From assembly GCA_016490735.1 (NCBI GenBank), contig JAEMWC010001425.1, positions 1-64,000 on the forward strand: a DNA stretch of 64,000 bases, given 5' to 3'. Under the pieces are notes generated by a model. The model worked only from the letters and a program-made list of their open reading frames with translations. It was not told the DNA's origin and made no database searches. This document shows positions 28,001-34,907 of the stretch, one piece after another (positions within the stretch are counted from its first letter, which is position 1; each line of letters starts with the position of its first letter). The position numbers and the translations under genes were made by a program. This DNA comes from Pachyseris speciosa (lineage: Eukaryota; Cnidaria; Anthozoa; Scleractinia; Pachyseridae).

Positions 28001-31000
28001 ATACTGGGGACATCGACTGACTTGGAGAGATACTTGAAGAAACCGAATTGCTTGTGCTAAGGGACGTCGACACACTTGGCGAGAGATTTGTAGGAACTGA
28101 ACTACGTGGGCTGAGGGACGTCGACAGACTTGGAGAGCTACTTGCAGAAACTGAATTGCTTACACTTGGGACATCGACAGACTTGGAAAGATACTTGAAG
28201 AAACCGAATTGCTTGTGCTAAGGGACGTCGACACACTTGGCGAGATACTTGTAGAAACTGAACTGCTTGGGCTGAGGGACGTCGACAGACTTGGGGAGCT
28301 ACTTGCAGAAACTGAATTGCTTATACTTGGGGACATCGACAGACTTGGAAAGATACTTGAAGAAACCGAATTGCTTGTGCTAAGGGACGTCGACACACTT
28401 GGCGAGAGACTTGTAGGAACTGAACTACGTGGGCTGAGGGACGTCGACAGACTTGGAGAGATACTTGCAGAAACTGAATTGCTTATACTGGGGACATCGA
28501 CAGACTTGGAAAGATACTTGAAGAAACCGAATTGCTTGTGCTAAGGGACGTCGACACACTGGGCGAGAGACTTGTAGAACCCGAAATACTTGGGCTGAGG
28601 GACGTCGATAGACTTGGAGAGATACTCGGAGAAACCGAACTGCTTGTTCTATAGGACGACGACTGACTTGGAGAGATACTTGAAGAACTCGAACTGCTGG
28701 TGCTATGGGACGTCGACAGGCTTGAAGAGATACTTGTAGAAACTGAACTGCTTGGGCTGAGGGACGTCGACACACTTGGCGAGAGACTTGTAGAACCCGA
28801 AATACTTGGGCTGAGGGACGTCGATAGACTTGGGGAGATACTTGCAGAAACTGAATTGCTTATACTGGGGACATCGACAGACTTGGAAAGATAATTGAAG
28901 AAACCGAATTGCTTGTACTAAGGAACGTCGACACACTTGGCGAGAGACTTGTAGAACCCGAAATACTTGGGCTGAGGGACGTCGATAGATTTGGGAGAAC
29001 CTTGCAGAAACTGAATTGCTTATACTTGGGGACATCGACAGACTTGGAAAGATACTTGAAGAAACCGAATTGCTTTTGCTAAGGGACGTCGACACACTTG
29101 GCGAGAGACTTGTAGGAACTGAACTGCTTGGGCTGAGGGACGTCGACAGACTTGGGGAGATACTTGCAGAAACTGAATTGCTTATACTGGGGGACATCGA
29201 CAGACTTGGAGAGATACTTGAAGAAACCGAATTGCTTGTGCTAAGGGACGTCGACGCACTTGGCGAGAGACTTGTAGAACCCGAAATACTTGGGCTGAGG
29301 GACGTCGATAGACTTGGAGAGATACTCGGAGAAACCGAACTGCTTGTGCTATGGGCCGTCGACAAACTTGGGGAGATACTTGACGAAGCCCAACTGCTTG
29401 TGCTTAGGGTCCTTGACAGACTTGGAGAGATACTTGAAGAAACTGAATTGCTTTTGCTGAGGGACGTCGACAGACTTGGCGAAATAATTGTAGAAACTGA
29501 AATGCTTGTGCTGTGGAACTTGGACAGACTTGGAGAGATACTTGTGGAAACCGAAATGCTTGTCCTCAGGGACATTGAGAGACTTGGGGAGATATTTGAA
29601 GAATCCGAACTGCTTGTGCTGGGGGTCGTCGACAAACCCGGAGAGATACTTGTAGAAACCGATTGCTTCTACTGAGAGATGTCGAAAAACTCGGAGAGAT
29701 ACTTGTAGAAACCGAATTGCTTGTGCGAAGGGATGTCGGCAGACTTGGAGAGATACTTGAAGAACCCGAACCGCTGGTGCTAAGGGACGTCGACAGATGT
29801 GAAGAGATACTTGTGGAAACCGAACTGCTTGCGCTGAAGGACGTCGACAGACGTGTAGAGATTCTTGTATAAACCGAACTGCTTCTGCTGAGAGAAGTTG
29901 ACAAACTTGCAGAGACACTTGTCGACATTGAACTGCTTCTGCTAAGAGACGGCGACAGGCTTGAAGACATACTTTTAGACAATGAACTTTCTCTGCTGAC
30001 AAATGTTGAGGAACGTGGAGACGTACTTGCAGTATCTGAACTTCGTGTGCTAGGACATACGCATGTTGAAAGTAGGGTAATGCTAATAGGGGATTTCGGG
30101 AAACTTGAAGAGGCTGAAACGCTGTCACCGAGATCCATTAAGTCACTTGAAGACACAGTTGGGATTTCTAAAATACTTTTGCTTAAGGATGCTGAGGCAC
30201 TTGCAGAGGCTCTTGTACTACTGATAGGCAACGAGATACTAGGAACAACATAGGTAGAAAAAAAAGCATTTCTGGTGGAAGACGACGCGGCATTTGGAGA
30301 AGCAGTTCCAGAAACTAAAACGCTTTCGCTTAGAGATGTTGAGTCACCTTGGGACATATTTGGGAAACCTGTAGCTGTGGCGCTAACGGAAGCTGAGACA
30401 CTTATAGAGAGACTTGTGTTGATGCTAAGGGACAACGGGGTACTGGGGCATAAGCAGGTGAAACGTGGCTCACTGGTTCGAGAAGCATCTGTGAAAACTG
30501 AAACACTGAAACTGGGGAACATAAAGTCACTTGGAGACCTACTTAGGGAAGCTGAAGAACTTGCTTGAAATGACGTTGTAATACTTGCAGGGGAGAATTT
30601 TGTGCTGCTACTGAGTGACAACGAGATACTGGGACATAAGCACGTGAAACGTGGCTCACTGGTAACAGGAGATGGCAAGACGCCTGGAGAAGCAGTTGTG
30701 AATGAATTTGAAGCGCTTGTCCTGAAGGACGGTGGGTGGCTTGGAGACACACTTTGAGAAACTGAAGTAGTTACGCTAAACGATGGTGAGGCACTTGCGG
30801 AGGCACTTAAGCTGTTGCTCATGCTGCTGGAGAACAACGAGATACTGGGACATACACAAGTTGATGGTAACACACTGGTAATAGGAACAACTGAAACACT
30901 TACACCGAGAGACGATGAGTAACTTGAGGACACATTTGGGGAAACTGAAGTACTTGCGCTAAGAGAAGCTGAGACACTTGCAGAATAAATTATGATGCTG

Positions 31001-34000
31001 GTAAGGGATAGTGAAGGTCTAGGACATACACACGTTGTAAGTGCCACATTACCAACAGAAGATGCCAAGACACTTGGGAAGAGTGAAGTAGTTGCGTTAA
31101 GTGACGTTGAGGCACTTGCAGAAGAACTGATGCTGCTGCTACTGGAGAACAATGAGATACTAGGACATACACAGGTTGAAGGCAACGCACTGGTAATAGG
31201 AAACGTAGATACACTTGGAGAACCAGCTGTGGCAACTGAAACACTGGCGCCGAGAGAAGATGAGTAACCTGAGGACACACTTGGAGGTCCTGAGGAACTT
31301 GCGCTAAGAGAAGCTGAAACACTTGCAGAATTAATTATGCTGCTGGTAAGGGATAGTGAAGTAACAGGACATACACACGCTGTAAGTGCCACATTAACAA
31401 TAGAAGATGTCGAGACACTTGGAGAGAAAGTTGAGAAAACAGAAGCGCGTGTACTAAGCAACGTGGAGTCATTTGTGGAATATGAAGTACTCGTTGTAAG
31501 GGATGTTGTAACAATTGCAGAGGAACCCGTGCCGGTGGTGAAGGACAACGTGATATTTGGACAGACACATGTTGAAATTGCTTCAATAAAAGATGAAGTG
31601 ACAATTGAAGAAATAGTTGTGGACACCGAAGGGCTCGTACTGAAGGACGTTGAAATACTTGATGACACACTTGTGGAGAATGACGAGCTGGTGCTCGGAA
31701 CAGTGGAAATATCTGCAGATACGCTTGTAGAAACTGGACTGCTTGTGTTATAAGAGGTTGGGATACTTGAAGAGACACTTTCAGAAACTGAAAGGCTGAT
31801 GGAAGGAGAGACACTCTCAGTGGCACTGCTCTGGCTGACGGCTGGATAAACTGGAAATATAATATTCTAGTTTAGTAAATAAACTATGATCCAAAGTTTT
31901 GGTCCAAATACAAAGATGGTTATTAAAACACATTTTCAATGTTTGTACGGAAAGGGTTTCATTTGGCCTGCGGCAATAGAGTAAGTTTTAGAAAACTATT
32001 AAAACGGGTGAAAGGTCTCTTTCTACCCTTTGAAATATGCTTGACTTGACTATAATCTTCCCAGAGTTCCCTCTGCAAGTTGAGCCGGACGGCTAGCGGG
32101 TTACCAAGGTTTCATGGATACAGTCCCGGTCCCTTAAACAAGTATTGATTAATGCCTTCTCCTGCTGGAGTGAACTTCCGTTTTTCATAATAAAGAGTCA
32201 TTTCTTTTGGGTCATTAGCGGTCTGACACGTGCTGATTAGCTTCCATTTTATATTTAAAAGCTGGTTCCTAAAATCGAACTCTAGTATATAAGAGATAGA
32301 GACTTCTCCACACGTCACGTAATAGACTTTTTGAGTGACACCATTAAACACGGGAAAAACAAATATAGCTATCAAAATTAAAGAAGTAATATTACCATGC
32401 ATTACTTGTCGTTGAAACATTGCACCTCGAGTAGTTACGATGTCTAGACATTATTAGAGGCGAAAATGATTTTGCAGACTCTTCTCATAATTCTAACCAC
32501 CTTGCGAATGATTACCTTATTGAGAAAGGCATCCAATAGCAGTAAAATTGTCACAGGAATGTTGTAATCATATTTATGCAGCTAGCATGACGAACGAGCG
32601 TGTTCTCAGCGAGATTATTAAGAACGTATTTAAATGGTTGGCTTCACTCTGCTGGTCAGTGATTGACAGCTAAAAACCACATGGGGTACTGGAGTACTGT
32701 ATTTGAAAGAAATATGTTAGTCTTGGTTCGTTTAAGATGTTTATAATGCTTTCGTTTTATAGCGCTTTCAGCCAAACTAAACAAAGGAGGATACTTATTT
32801 TCCCCGTCTCATCGGGGCATCCGACCTCTAGTAAATGATTAGTGTGCTTCCAAAAGGAGGTTATAACCACTAAGTATGACCTTTCAAATGAAACTGCCAT
32901 CAGTTTGAATTGCTTCCTGTTTTACTGCCTATCACTGTCCTTTAATATGGCGCTAGAGAAACGACATTTTTTCGGATTTTGCGAAACATGCTTAGCTTCG
33001 ACAGTACTGCTGTCATCTTCACTTGAAAGTAAGTTAAATTTACTATGCTAGTGAACTGAACTGAACTGAAGATTGTGTGACAGTGTGTAGTTACAAGGTA
33101 GGTACAATTGTTGATTGAAATTAAATTGTTCCCATTCAAAATGATAGAATTACTGTAAAAACATATTTTTCAAAATCAAACTGTCGTTTTTCTTAAGTTT
33201 ATAACTATCTATTAGTTCTAAAGAGGTTTTGTGAAATTGTGATTAAAACTGAACACTTGTTAGGACCACGCAATTGAAAGGTATGAACTGAAGCAGAAAC
33301 TTCCTGCAATGCTGTTTGTTTCTCGATACTTCGCAAAACATAAGCTTAGCTTTGAACATGGGTTCCTTATGTGGAGGGGTTGAAAGAGCTATACAACAAC
33401 TATAAAATATTATTCACTTCCATACAGTTCGCTAAATACTTTGTAATTGATAGGACAATCAGTCTATCATGTGAACCAATAAACTCGTTACTTAGTTTGT
33501 TCAGACTATAGGCTGCGCACGAAACGAGGAGCTGCAGACCCAAGTCACTCCTACATTTAGAGAATAAGTTAAACAAAATTTCGCTAAGCAAACTAAAACG
33601 CCAAGCTCTACATGCACTCGATCTTGTTTCCTTCAATTTATGAGTCAAACTTCGACATGATTTAGAGTCTGGCGCCATGTCCAAATTATTTAAGTTCTCT
33701 TGTTTAAATGGATCTCGTTCGAGCTCAGGTCCCGTCATATCAGTCAGGTTTTATGTTCGGTTTTGTTAAAAAGTACTTGTTTTACCTATATTATTGCATG
33801 GATAGCCAGTTCTTCTCTAACGGACGTTACAATGGCTATTAGATGCCGTTTCAATTGACGTCTTTCTGCATCAATTTGTCCGATATGTTATTCGTAAAGT
33901 TATATATGACTATGTTCTAATCAGTTTAGACAGTGGCGTTAGGCTGACTATTAATAGAGTTAATGTCCTTAATGTAGCATGCATCCGAAAGACGAGTCCG

Positions 34001-34138
34001 TTATCAACTAGCGTCAACAACACCGGAGAAGACGGAATGATGTCAGGTTTTGAACTTTATCAAAATACACAGAAGAAAAGAGAACACTTTACCCTGTAAA
34101 ACAGCAGAGAGAAGAAACACAATCCTAACAGCGCGCAT
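4981..34138 (-). CDS. Membrane-anchored mucin-like protein, NIDO-AMOP-VWD-EGF architecture (whole gene, 21 exons)
   Basis: A multi-exon gene for a large secreted or membrane mucin of about 3,250 residues. Domain order: signal peptide, Ser/Thr-rich tract of about 1,900 residues, NIDO, AMOP, VWD, an Ig/cadherin-like fold, about seven EGF modules, a juxtamembrane domain, one transmembrane helix and a basic tail of about 46 residues. NIDO-AMOP-VWD is the MUC4-type core, and coral mucin-like skeletal-matrix proteins share this plan. Exons were placed by GT/AG sites with matching phases at every junction. Three exons (20446-21025, 16560-16891, 13184-13376) fit only if one base is restored in each. 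Expected role: heavily O-glycosylated surface or matrix glycoprotein, in mucus or organic matrix. The sequence order and motifs are seen; the mucus/matrix role is inferred. A tttatt (AATAAA on the minus strand) near 4567 could be the polyadenylation signal. Confidence 0.88.
5183..5333. mobile_element. Foldback MITE
   Basis: A hairpin of about 150 bp. The left arm TTATTGACTGAGTCTGGTCG is mirrored by CGACCTTACTCAGTCAATAA on the right, with matching inner arms around GCCGGAAGGGAAAA and TTCCCCGTCCGGC. It lies in the last intron, about 65 bp upstream of the acceptor of the tail exon. Confidence 0.75.
6642..7007 (-). CDS. Mucin-like gene exon 20: juxtamembrane domain and transmembrane helix
   Basis: 366 bp, phase 2 to 2, after TTATCATCAG and before GGCG|GTAAGT. 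It encodes [19 protein letters not shown] through [17 protein letters not shown], then a linker and the helix [20 protein letters not shown], followed by VW at the membrane edge. The single hydrophobic stretch with charged flanks marks a type I membrane protein. Confidence 0.87.
7358..7473 (-). CDS. Mucin-like gene exon 19: juxtamembrane domain, first part
   Basis: 116 bp, entry phase 0 after TTGGAACAG, exit phase 2 at AAAAAG|GTAACT. It encodes [18 protein letters not shown] and [16 protein letters not shown]. The fold may be SEA-like. The basic run continues across the next junction to give RRKRRS. Confidence 0.72.
7505..7705. repeat. Tetranucleotide microsatellite (TTCA, GTCA and CCAT mixtures)
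   Basis: Interrupted runs of TTCA, CAGT and CATC words within the intron between exons 18 and 19. The same word set recurs at 19080-19960 and 20080-20230. Confidence 0.85.
7726..7835 (-). CDS. Mucin-like gene exon 18: proline-rich linker
   Basis: 110 bp, entry phase 1 after TTCCTTAG, exit phase 0 at GATGAT|GTATGT. It encodes [20 protein letters not shown], then [16 protein letters not shown]. The frame was chosen because it alone joins exon 17 (phase 1) and exon 19 (phase 0). Confidence 0.72.
8505..8633 (-). CDS. Mucin-like gene exon 17: calcium-binding EGF module
   Basis: 129 bp, phase 1 to 1, after TTATCAG and before GCAGAG|GTAATA. It encodes [20 protein letters not shown] and [20 protein letters not shown]. 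This is the last EGF before the juxtamembrane region. Confidence 0.88.
8650..9860. other. Intron of the mucin-like gene, nothing recognised
   Basis: Between EGF exons 16 and 17. The only open frames are short and lack splice context. No clear repeat end is visible. Confidence 0.5.
9874..10002 (-). CDS. Mucin-like gene exon 16: calcium-binding EGF module
   Basis: 129 bp, phase 1 to 1, after TTCTCCAG and before TCAAG|GTACC. It encodes [18 protein letters not shown], then [20 protein letters not shown]. Confidence 0.88.
10674..10796 (-). CDS. Mucin-like gene exon 15: EGF module
   Basis: 123 bp, phase 1 to 1. It encodes [16 protein letters not shown] and [16 protein letters not shown]. It lacks the DINEC start and resembles the non-calcium EGFs of LDL-receptor-type proteins (NPCxxxxGCSxxC). 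Confidence 0.86.
10834..11125 (+). mobile_element. Possible LINE 3'-end fragment
   Basis: An open frame (10841-11056) is followed by further coding-like sequence and a GATGATGATGATAA tail, as seen at the 3' ends of some non-LTR elements. The protein matches no motif I can name. It lies inside an intron in the opposite orientation to the host gene. Confidence 0.3.
11228..11353 (-). CDS. Mucin-like gene exon 14: calcium-binding EGF module
   Basis: 126 bp, phase 1 to 1. It encodes [18 protein letters not shown] and then [18 protein letters not shown]. The DINEC start with GSYxCxC is the cbEGF pattern. Confidence 0.88.
11418..11645. mobile_element. Foldback MITE
   Basis: Ends AAGGCCCTGGCAAACGAG and CTCGTTTGCCAGGGCCTT are inverted repeats. 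Inner arms repeat GTTGCGGACACA in inverted form. About 228 bp, in the intron just upstream of EGF exon 14. Confidence 0.85.
12256..12381 (-). CDS. Mucin-like gene exon 13: EGF module
   Basis: 126 bp, phase 1 to 1, after TTTTGTAG and before GACG|GTAAGT. It encodes [19 protein letters not shown] and then [19 protein letters not shown], a calcium-binding-type EGF with the G-S-Y and C-x-C spacing. Confidence 0.88.
12733..13069 (-). CDS. Mucin-like gene exon 12: end of the beta fold and two EGF-like modules
   Basis: 337 bp, entry phase 0 after CTTTACAG, exit phase 1 at [27 protein letters not shown] closes the beta fold. Then follow CACNHGGQC...[15 protein letters not shown] and [14 protein letters not shown]...[15 protein letters not shown], two EGF modules with six cysteines each. 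The reading frame is intact. Confidence 0.88.
13184..13376 (-). CDS. Mucin-like gene exon 11: Ig/cadherin-like fold, with a 1-base frameshift near its start
   Basis: The acceptor is a long pyrimidine tract ending GCTCAG (13377); the donor is CGAAAG|GTAGGC. After exon 10 (phase 1) the junction reads ILDNFPP. One C must then be restored in CCACC near 13364 to continue as [20 protein letters not shown] and [17 protein letters not shown]. Without it the entry phase is 2 and cannot join exon 10. The strands resemble a cadherin- or Ig-type beta fold. Confidence 0.75.
13421..13747 (+). mobile_element. TTAA-flanked MITE, copy 1 of a head-to-head pair
   Basis: Bounded by TTAAGGTGGCTC and GAGCCACCTTTAA, i.e. 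short terminal inverted repeats next to TTAA words, as expected for a piggyBac-like non-autonomous element. It is the reverse-complement partner of 13760-14087. Confidence 0.65.
13760..14087 (-). mobile_element. TTAA-flanked MITE, copy 2, inverted
   Basis: An inverted, diverged copy of 13421-13747 with only about 12 bp between them; shared words include AAAGTTGCGTCTTATCCTGC and ACGTAGATTTTGATGG. Together they form a near-palindrome of about 660 bp inside the intron between exons 10 and 11. Confidence 0.7.
14570..14866. repeat. tRNA-like unit enclosed by about 45-bp inverted arms
   Basis: 14570-14613 and 14820-14866 are inverted copies; shared words are AAGAAGCCTGAAAA, CAATTTATGCA and CAGTTGTGA. 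Between them lies the tRNA-like unit 14743-14814. Two SINE 3' parts in opposite orientation, or a foldback element carrying a tRNA-like body, would both give this. Confidence 0.6.
14743..14814 (+). repeat. tRNA-like SINE head (Thr-like, anticodon GGT)
   Basis: 72 bases fold as a tRNA: acceptor GGCTTCA with TGAAGTC, D-arm A-box TAGCTCAGTTGGTTAGA, anticodon stem TCGCA/TGCGA around CCGGTAT, and T-arm B-box GGGCTCAAACCCC. Position 33 is C instead of the invariant T and it sits in repeat arms, so I call it tRNA-derived rather than a functional tRNA gene. Confidence 0.6.
14952..15930 (+). mobile_element. Degenerate Tc1/mariner (IS630-type) transposon, 979 bp
   Basis: The ends CAGCG...CGCTG are flanked by TA on both sides (14950-14951 and 15931-15932), the Tc1/mariner target duplication. 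Terminal inverted repeats span about 93 bp (14952-15045 and 15838-15930) and share CCAGTCACACGCGCCCTCC. Inside, 15435-15560 encodes [18 protein letters not shown] and [14 protein letters not shown], the second helix-turn-helix of IS630/Tc1-like transposases. 15690-15815 encodes [14 protein letters not shown] and [14 protein letters not shown], the first catalytic block, where FIDES has become FINES. The C-terminal catalytic part is absent and frames are broken, so it cannot move itself. Confidence 0.82.
16076..16330 (-). CDS. Mucin-like gene exon 10: region after VWD
   Basis: 255 bp, phase 1 to 1. The codon split with exon 9 restores Trp in [16 protein letters not shown], the usual F-G-x-x-W-x-(V/I) post-VWD motif. 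It continues to [16 protein letters not shown] and VNESNIL, before the donor TTG|GTGAGT. Confidence 0.87.
16560..16891 (-). CDS. Mucin-like gene exon 9: second half of the VWD domain, with a 1-base frameshift
   Basis: Acceptor GGTTCCAG, donor AAGT|GTAAGTAC. It first reads [20 protein letters not shown] and then SVSVG, and after the GGGG run near 16815 it must shift to [16 protein letters not shown] and [14 protein letters not shown], then [14 protein letters not shown]. The GLLGxWNxxPxDD motif is the VWD end signature. Length is 332 bp where phase 1 to 1 needs 333, so one base is missing. Confidence 0.85.
17320..17544 (-). CDS. Mucin-like gene exon 8: first half of the VWD domain
   Basis: 225 bp, phase 1 to 1, after CACATAG and before GGAG|GTGAGG. 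It opens [20 protein letters not shown], the VWD signature. The next residues read [13 protein letters not shown] where the family normally has a GLGEYV-like segment. The DNA can be read as CTTGGAGAATATGTG (LGEYV) in the neighbouring frame, so two compensating indels are likely. Confidence 0.85.
17640..18905 (+). mobile_element. Non-LTR retrotransposon (LINE) 3' fragment
   Basis: Two open pieces (17663-17914, 18535-18798) read as the C-terminal end of a LINE ORF2: [20 protein letters not shown], then a CCHC-like cluster in [19 protein letters not shown] stretch at about 18064-18341 is bracketed by two 46-bp direct repeats (CTTGTGGAAATG...AGTCTGACAT). The element ends at GAGAGTACGGCAAGATATACTG, where the (TTACTG)n satellite begins. 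It is 5'-truncated and opposite in orientation to the host gene. Confidence 0.7.
18927..19985. repeat. Compound microsatellite with higher-order units
   Basis: Blocks follow a fixed order: (TTACTG)n, a TCATTGTTACTGTTACTG link, (ATTC)n, (AGTC)n, then CTGTCTGTTTGTCTG, and again (TTACTG)n. The order recurs four times with a period of roughly 200-250 bp. The long open frames here (357, 285 and 229 codons) follow from the hexamer and are not genes. Confidence 0.9.
20080..20400. repeat. Degenerate TTCA and GTCA microsatellite
   Basis: Interrupted CATTCATT and CAGTCAGT words fade out towards the donor of the AMOP exon at 20446. Confidence 0.75.
20446..21025 (-). CDS. Mucin-like gene exon 7: AMOP domain, with a 1-base frameshift
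   Basis: Acceptor TTTTCATAG (21026), donor AGAC|GTAAGT. The frame reads [14 protein letters not shown], then [14 protein letters not shown] and [12 protein letters not shown]. At the G run near 20640 it must shift to continue as [28 protein letters not shown] and [11 protein letters not shown]. The Cys pattern (CPC, CC, CC, C) fits the AMOP domain of MUC4-type proteins. The exon is 580 bp, whereas entry phase 2 with exit phase 1 needs 581, so exactly one base (a G) is missing. Confidence 0.85.
21379..21906. mobile_element. Foldback element, about 530 bp
   Basis: The outer arms AGTGGTACTACGATCAGAAA and its inverted partner (TTTTCTGATCGTATAACCACT) enclose further mirrored blocks around CACACTTTCGAAATTT and TGAGCTTT...ATGACGTCAT. 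It has no coding sequence and lies in the intron between exons 6 and 7. Confidence 0.75.
22156..22340. mobile_element. Hairpin MITE, 185 bp
   Basis: AATACACCATTTTGCTAATG at the left is mirrored by CATTAGCAAAATGGTGTATT at the right. The arms of about 70 bp are nearly perfect, including TGGTGAATTGTGGGTAGATCC. The loop is short. Confidence 0.85.
22341..22640 (+). mobile_element. MITE family with hairpin, copy 1
   Basis: Contains a strong hairpin at 22475-22614 (TTGTTCGGTCAAGATGGCGG mirrored at the right). It is preceded by GATTGGCTACCCG and GTCCTTAATAA-like words. The same word order occurs in reverse at 36835-37165, so both belong to one family. Confidence 0.7.
22866..22967 (-). CDS. Mucin-like gene exon 6: NIDO-AMOP linker
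   Basis: 102 bp, phase 2 to 2, after TTTAAACAG and before GGG|GTGAGG. It encodes [14 protein letters not shown] and then [15 protein letters not shown], aromatic- and glycine-rich, typical of the end of the NIDO module before AMOP. Both junctions keep frame with exons 5 and 7. Confidence 0.82.
23404..23504 (-). CDS. Mucin-like gene exon 5: end of the NIDO domain
   Basis: 101 bp, entry phase 0 after TTATCCAG, exit phase 2 at TTCC|GTAAGT. It encodes [19 protein letters not shown] followed by NYPSGGIQW, matching the NIDO consensus (NTFQxvlxtdGxxSfvifnY...i.W). Confidence 0.88.
23702..24067 (-). CDS. Mucin-like gene exon 4: NIDO domain core
   Basis: 366 bp, phase 0 to 0, after CTTTGCAG and before GGG|GTAAGA. 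It begins [13 protein letters not shown] and continues through [16 protein letters not shown], the hallmark of NIDO domains (iaPfWadvd), to [17 protein letters not shown] domains occur in nidogen, MUC4 and alpha-tectorin, all extracellular. The reading frame is intact. Confidence 0.88.
24640..24996 (+). mobile_element. LINE 3' end
   Basis: A coding remnant ([20 protein letters not shown], then VSHELFDY) is followed by an AT-rich 3' UTR and AATAAACGAG, then (CTA)n. This is the usual C-terminus and tail arrangement of cnidarian non-LTR elements. Only the last few hundred bases are present. Confidence 0.6.
24997..25107. repeat. (CTA)n trinucleotide tract abutting a splice donor
   Basis: About 30 triplets of CTA with CAC and CTT interruptions follow the LINE tail directly. 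The tract reaches the minus-strand donor GTAGGT of exon 3 at 25107, so the intron starts inside the microsatellite. Confidence 0.9.
25108..25268 (-). CDS. Mucin-like gene exon 3: start of the NIDO region
   Basis: Entry is phase 1 after TTCAAAG (25269) and exit is phase 0 at TTATAT|GTAGGT. It encodes [16 protein letters not shown] and then a segment ending [13 protein letters not shown], the typical lead into a NIDO domain. The splice donor is embedded in a CTA/CTT trinucleotide tract (see 24997-25107). Confidence 0.8.
26142..29900 (-). repeat. 54-bp tandem repeat array (coding minisatellite)
   Basis: About 65-70 copies of a 54-bp unit encode 18 residues each on the minus strand. On the plus strand the unit reads as variants of GGGACGTCGACAGACTTGG followed by AGAGATACTTGAAG. 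Blocks of several units are themselves repeated between 27000 and 29300, which points to recent unequal exchange or assembly difficulty. Confidence 0.85.
26142..31850 (-). CDS. Mucin-like gene exon 2: 5.7-kb Ser/Thr-rich mucin domain
   Basis: This single exon begins after TTTCCAG (31851) and ends at GCAA|GTAAGCC (26141), phase 1 on both sides. The N-terminal third (about 30000-31850) is Ser/Thr-rich with recurring Cys-X-Cys-Pro motifs. The rest is a tandem array of an 18-residue unit of the type [18 protein letters not shown], coded by 54 bp. Nearly every second residue is Ser or Thr, so dense O-glycosylation is expected. The reading frame breaks at least four times (near 29600, 28740, 28440 and 28000), where single bases are missing or added relative to sister units, for example four instead of five G in the plus-strand word ACTGGGGGACATC. 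The entry and exit frames still agree over the whole exon. Confidence 0.85.
31851..34092. other. Intron 1 of the mucin-like gene
   Basis: About 2.2 kb separate the signal-peptide exon from the mucin exon. It contains one open frame with a signal-like start (32112-32420) and the beginning of the duplicated segment (33645 on). No other repeat or gene is evident. Confidence 0.6.
32112..32420 (-). CDS. Hypothetical small secreted protein or exon remnant
   Basis: The open frame holds an internal Met followed by [18 protein letters not shown], which looks like a signal peptide. Then comes about 70 residues with two Cys (YYVTCGEVS and LISTCQT), and a stop. It lies on the same strand as the host gene, inside intron 1. 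I do not recognise the protein. It could be a nested single-exon gene, an unused alternative exon, or chance. Confidence 0.3.
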   Translation of the reverse strand: MFQRQVMHGNITSLILIAIFVFPVFNGVTQKVYYVTCGEVSISYILEFDFRNQLLNIKWKLISTCQTANDPKEMTLYYEKRKFTPAGEGINQYLFKGPGLYP

Positions 34139-34290
34139 CGTGTTGTTATGATCTGATAGTGTCGATAGTGAGCGTAATTGGTGTGGCGTGGTCCTATCCA
34201 GCTTGGAGGCTTTCCGCATTAATGATCAGTTGATTTGATTTATTCAGTTACCGGTTTTTAGCAACAGCAATTAATATTGCAAATTCCATT
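33645..34290 (-). repeat. Duplicated promoter/first-exon segment, copy 1
   Basis: This segment, including signal-peptide exon 1 (34093-34138), 5' UTR and about 100 bp of upstream sequence, recurs at 37597-38480 with high identity. Anchor words are GATTTAGAGTCTGGCGCCAT and CAGTGGCGTTAGGCTGACTA. The copies differ by several indels, including blocks of about 100 bp. Confidence 0.9.
34093..34138 (-). CDS. Mucin-like gene exon 1: start codon and signal peptide
   Basis: ATG at 34138 opens [15 protein letters not shown], a short basic start followed by a hydrophobic core as in a signal peptide. It ends in CAGG|GTAAAG, a phase-1 donor that matches the phase-1 start of the Ser-rich exon at 31850. This start was chosen because no other signal-like exon fits the phase. 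An identical copy lies at 38259-38304. Confidence 0.75.
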
Positions 34291-34342
34291 TTGACCAAGT
34301 CAGTCAGTCAATTCACAAAGAATTATCTATGGCAACAGAGTC

Positions 34343-34779
34343 TTAGAGTGCGGCCGACCGGTTAGCTCAGTGGTAGAGCAACGGAGTACCGTGCGGGAGG
34401 TAGCGGGTTCAAACCCCGGCCGGACTAACACTCAGGGTCTTTAAATAATTGAGGAGAAAGTACTGCCTTTGTAATGACATCTACATACGGTTAGACTTTC
34501 TAGTTTTCTCGGATAAGGACGATAAACCGTAGGCCCCGTCTCACAGCTCTTCATAATTCTCTGATTCTGTAGGACGTAAAAGAACCACTAGGGACGTAAC
34601 AAAACTCTGGCAGTGACCACCCCTAGTGTCTGTCTTAATTTGATATTGATATTACGGGGGCACACATAACTCAACTTCATTAATTGTAAACTGCGTTACA
34701 AGCAGTCATGCAACAGTCGCCCAGCCAGTGTTGTAAAGCGCCTAGAACAGCTAGTGATGTAGGCGCTATATAAATAGAG

Positions 34780-34824
<45 letters not shown>

Positions 34825-34861
34825 GTTATTAATTTTTTTGTTGACATTCTTTTATTACTAC

Positions 34862-34907
<46 letters not shown>

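Noticed and set aside
26099..29872. Plus-strand open frames of up to 280 codons with [20 protein letters not shown] repeats, looking like a coiled-coil protein
   Set aside because: They are the antisense of the 54-bp Ser-coding array, whose codons rarely give stops in reverse. Splice phases and domain context support only the minus strand.
33400..33738. A 112-codon minus-strand frame in intron 1
   Set aside because: No motif, no splice context, and it overlaps the duplicated segment where the second copy does not keep the frame.
34352..34435. A functional tRNA gene
   Set aside because: It is followed by a SINE body and an (ATT)n tail and is absent from the duplicate segment, so it is a retroposed unit.
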